Origin: Rhodospirillaceae bacterium
Lineage (GTDB): Bacteria > Pseudomonadota > Alphaproteobacteria > UBA8366 > GCA-2717185
Direction: 5' to 3'
Length of the DNA stretch: 7,382 bases
Assembly (NCBI GenBank): GCA_002717185.1
Contig: PBDC01000003.1
Span: 1 to 7,382 of the forward strand
The notes below the pieces were generated by a model that saw only the letters and a program-made list of their open reading frames with translations, was not told the origin of the DNA and searched no databases. The translations under genes were made by a program, and so were the position numbers. Position 1 is the stretch's first letter, and every line of letters starts with the position of its first letter. This document shows positions 6,291 through 7,382 of this stretch, in pieces.

Positions 6291-6802
6291 GTTGTCCGCC
6301 GCCCGTTGCCGAGTCCGGCGGCGAGCACCAGTAACCCAAGCCCGATAAACCAGAGGAGTGCCCAGCCGGGCATGCTCAACCCCAGAAAGATCCAGTCCAC
6401 CGACGCGCACTCGCCGGAACCGGTCAACGTCTCACGGATGGTCCGTGAGAGCGGGAAAGTATTGAGCATGTAGGCGAGGCCGGGCCCACATTCGGGAACC
6501 TGGTCGGCCGGCAGGCCCTGCAGCCACACGTGGCGGCCGGAGACCGCGGCGCCAGCTGCGGCGAACAACACGGCGACCAGAGCGTACGCTTTCCGGCCCC
6601 ACCCCGTAGGGTTGTGAAGGGCTGCGGCAAGGGCGCTCAGACCGAGGGCGGCGAACGCGACCCGCTGCACGATACACAGCGGGCAGGGGTCCAGGAACCG
6701 CGCGTACTCCAGCCAGTAGGCGTACCCGAGAAGGCCGGCACAAGCCAGTACGGCCAGGCCATTGAGGCGCCTGAAAGTCAGCAATTGGGCGGAAAGCGTC
6801 AT
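6287..6802 (-). CDS. dsbB: Disulfide bond formation protein B (quinone reductase of DsbA)
   Basis: This 171-residue inner-membrane protein reoxidises periplasmic DsbA and passes the electrons to quinone. Four hydrophobic segments are visible (about 12-31, 45-63, 71-89 and 142-165). The first periplasmic loop has the redox pair C40-PL-C43. The second loop has C105 (PECGPG) and C132 (GSGECASVDW), the pair that exchanges with DsbA. R47 after the CPLC motif matches the Arg linked to quinone binding, and WIFLGLSMPGWALL is the usual last-helix entry. Positions agree closely with E. coli DsbB (41, 44, 104, 130). C21, in the first membrane segment, is an extra cysteine. No Shine-Dalgarno site precedes the ATG. 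The stop overlaps that of iorB in TTAA. The gene diverges from a Cys-rich exported protein gene, with about 100 bases between them. No dsbA is in the window. Confidence 0.96.
   Translation of the reverse strand: MTLSAQLLTFRRLNGLAVLACAGLLGYAYWLEYARFLDPCPLCIVQRVAFAALGLSALAAALHNPTGWGRKAYALVAVLFAAAGAAVSGRHVWLQGLPADQVPECGPGLAYMLNTFPLSRTIRETLTGSGECASVDWIFLGLSMPGWALLWFIGLGLLVLAAGLGNGRRTT
6431..6449 (-). repeat. Short perfect inverted repeat inside dsbB
   Basis: CTCACGGA and TCCGTGAG form a perfect 8-base-pair stem with a 3-base loop, within codons for SRTIRE (119-124) of DsbB. There is no U-tract, so it is not a classical terminator. It may be incidental. Confidence 0.5.
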
Positions 6803-6808
6803 GGTGTT

Positions 6809-6814
6809 ATTTTA
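6809..6814 (-). promoter_or_regulatory. Candidate -10 box very close to the dsbB start codon
   Basis: On the minus strand TAAAAT (five of six consensus bases) ends 6 bases before the dsbB ATG. Initiation at the normal distance would fall on the ATG itself, giving a leaderless or near-leaderless mRNA, which would agree with the absence of a Shine-Dalgarno site. No good -35 is seen. A short inverted repeat AAGAC/GTCTT (6819-6834) and TGGTTACCA (6835-6843) lie just upstream and could be operator half-sites. Confidence 0.3.
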
Positions 6815-6894
6815 AGGGAAGACTTTCTGGTCTTTGGTTACCATTCCGTCACAAACACCCTGTCCGACGGGTATCTGTGCGCAGTTTTTCACGC

Positions 6895-6898
6895 AGGG
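6895..6898 (+). promoter_or_regulatory. Possible ribosome binding site of the Cys-rich exported protein gene
   Basis: AGGG lies 8 bases before GTG 6907, which is why that start was chosen. The same bases partly overlap a TGGTACAGT extended -10-like string (6900-6908). If that were the promoter, the mRNA would begin near ATG 6916 and this site would not be transcribed. Confidence 0.3.
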
Positions 6899-6906
6899 AT
6901 GGTACA

Positions 6907-7329
6907 GTGGTGCTGATGGCATTGACAGTAGTCACCGGCTGGACCTTTACCGTTGCCGGGCATAAACGCCGAACTGCCAGGGCACGGATTCGTCGGGCAG
7001 TCACAGCCCGCTGTCGGGCACGGCTGTTGCGCGGCATGGTCTTCGGACTGGCCGTATTGGCCGCACCGGTCGGGGCCGAGGTGCCGGATTGCGATACTGA
7101 GAAAGATGTGAACGGTGAGCCCGAGGATATGCTCTGCCGGATGAAGCTCTACCGGTGGACTTGCCTGGTCCTCAAGGGATACGACGTCAGCGGCAGCAAC
7201 TGGACTGTCGCTCTGGCTGATTACGACGACTGTACGATCCGGGCGTGCAACCAGGTTCTGGACGAGTCGGGCGGAATTCCAGAGGATATTCGTGTCGAAT
7301 GCGATGTGCCGAAATTCGATCGACCCTAG
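6907..7329 (+). CDS. Hypothetical exported cysteine-rich protein
   Basis: I do not recognise this protein. It is 140 residues from GTG 6907; ATG 6916, TTG 7027 and ATG 7036 are alternative starts. A hydrophobic run MVFGLAVLAAPVGA (44-57), preceded by Arg-rich residues, ends in a signal-peptidase-I-like VGA and is followed by EVPDC, so export to the periplasm is likely. The front 40 residues are unusually long and basic for a signal peptide, which favours a later start such as TTG 7027. The mature part, about 83 residues, is acidic and has six cysteines (62, 77, 86, 109, 114, 132 counted from GTG 6907), an even number suited to three disulfides. It diverges from dsbB, the disulfide oxidation gene. 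No membrane anchor follows. A strong ribosome binding site 42 bases after the stop suggests another gene downstream on the same strand. The reading frame and the signal-like segment make it probably real. Confidence 0.65.
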   Translation: MVLMALTVVTGWTFTVAGHKRRTARARIRRAVTARCRARLLRGMVFGLAVLAAPVGAEVPDCDTEKDVNGEPEDMLCRMKLYRWTCLVLKGYDVSGSNWTVALADYDDCTIRACNQVLDESGGIPEDIRVECDVPKFDRP

Positions 7330-7370
7330 GCACACAGACGTCGGTCGTTTAACCCCGCGCCGACCAGAAT

Positions 7371-7376
7371 AAGGAG
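7371..7376 (+). promoter_or_regulatory. Strong ribosome binding site for a gene starting just beyond the window
   Basis: AAGGAG is a near-perfect Shine-Dalgarno sequence with only six bases after it before the window ends, so a start codon is expected at about position 7383. The gene would be co-oriented with the Cys-rich exported protein gene. No convincing terminator lies between the two. Confidence 0.6.
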
Positions 7377-7382
7377 CAACTC

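Noticed and set aside
7341..7368. Possible terminator after the exported protein gene (GGTCG...CGACC)
   Set aside because: The stem is only 5 base pairs with a 13-base loop and no U-tract.

Overview
The window looks like chromosomal DNA from a high-GC member of the Pseudomonadota, most likely a gammaproteobacterium or betaproteobacterium. That placement is inferred from base composition, the use of GTG starts, a typical DsbB, and a two-gene indolepyruvate oxidoreductase of the proteobacterial type. I see no mobile element, tRNA, rRNA or CRISPR array. Genes are tightly packed: no stretch over 300 bases lacks a gene, and two convergent pairs overlap at their stop codons.

Layout. (1) Bases 2-1823, plus strand: the end of a RidA/YjgF-family imine deaminase, then an amidase-signature hydrolase with an intact Lys-cisSer-Ser triad. 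(2) Bases 1815-2129, minus strand: a small antibiotic-biosynthesis-monooxygenase (ABM) fold protein that converges on the amidase. (3) Bases 2284-6290, plus strand: a small two-helix membrane protein, then iorA (TPP enzyme plus a ferredoxin domain) and iorB (gamma-type catalytic domain plus a C-terminal DUF6537-like domain). (4) Bases 6287-6802, minus strand: dsbB, sharing a TTAA stop overlap with iorB. (5) Bases 6907-7329, plus strand: an unrecognised, probably exported protein with six cysteines in its mature part, followed by a strong ribosome binding site at the window edge for a gene that starts just outside.

How the genes may work together. IorAB would oxidatively decarboxylate arylpyruvates (transaminated Trp, Phe or Tyr) to aryl-acetyl-CoA with reduction of ferredoxin. 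RidA clears reactive enamine/imine intermediates of amino acid metabolism. The amidase could release a carboxylate and ammonia from an amide. Together this suggests amino acid or aromatic nitrogen metabolism, but no aminotransferase, CoA ligase or separate ferredoxin gene is present, so the link is a hypothesis. The dsbB / Cys-rich protein pair belongs to a separate envelope theme.

The observations most worth a second look are: iorA and iorB lie in one reading frame, separated by a single TGA (followed by C) and four sense codons, so readthrough would yield a fused enzyme; one iron-sulfur motif of IorA is CxxDxxC rather than CxxCxxC; the putative membrane protein directly precedes iorA; and a six-cysteine exported protein diverges from dsbB. 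I found no clearly novel multi-gene system.
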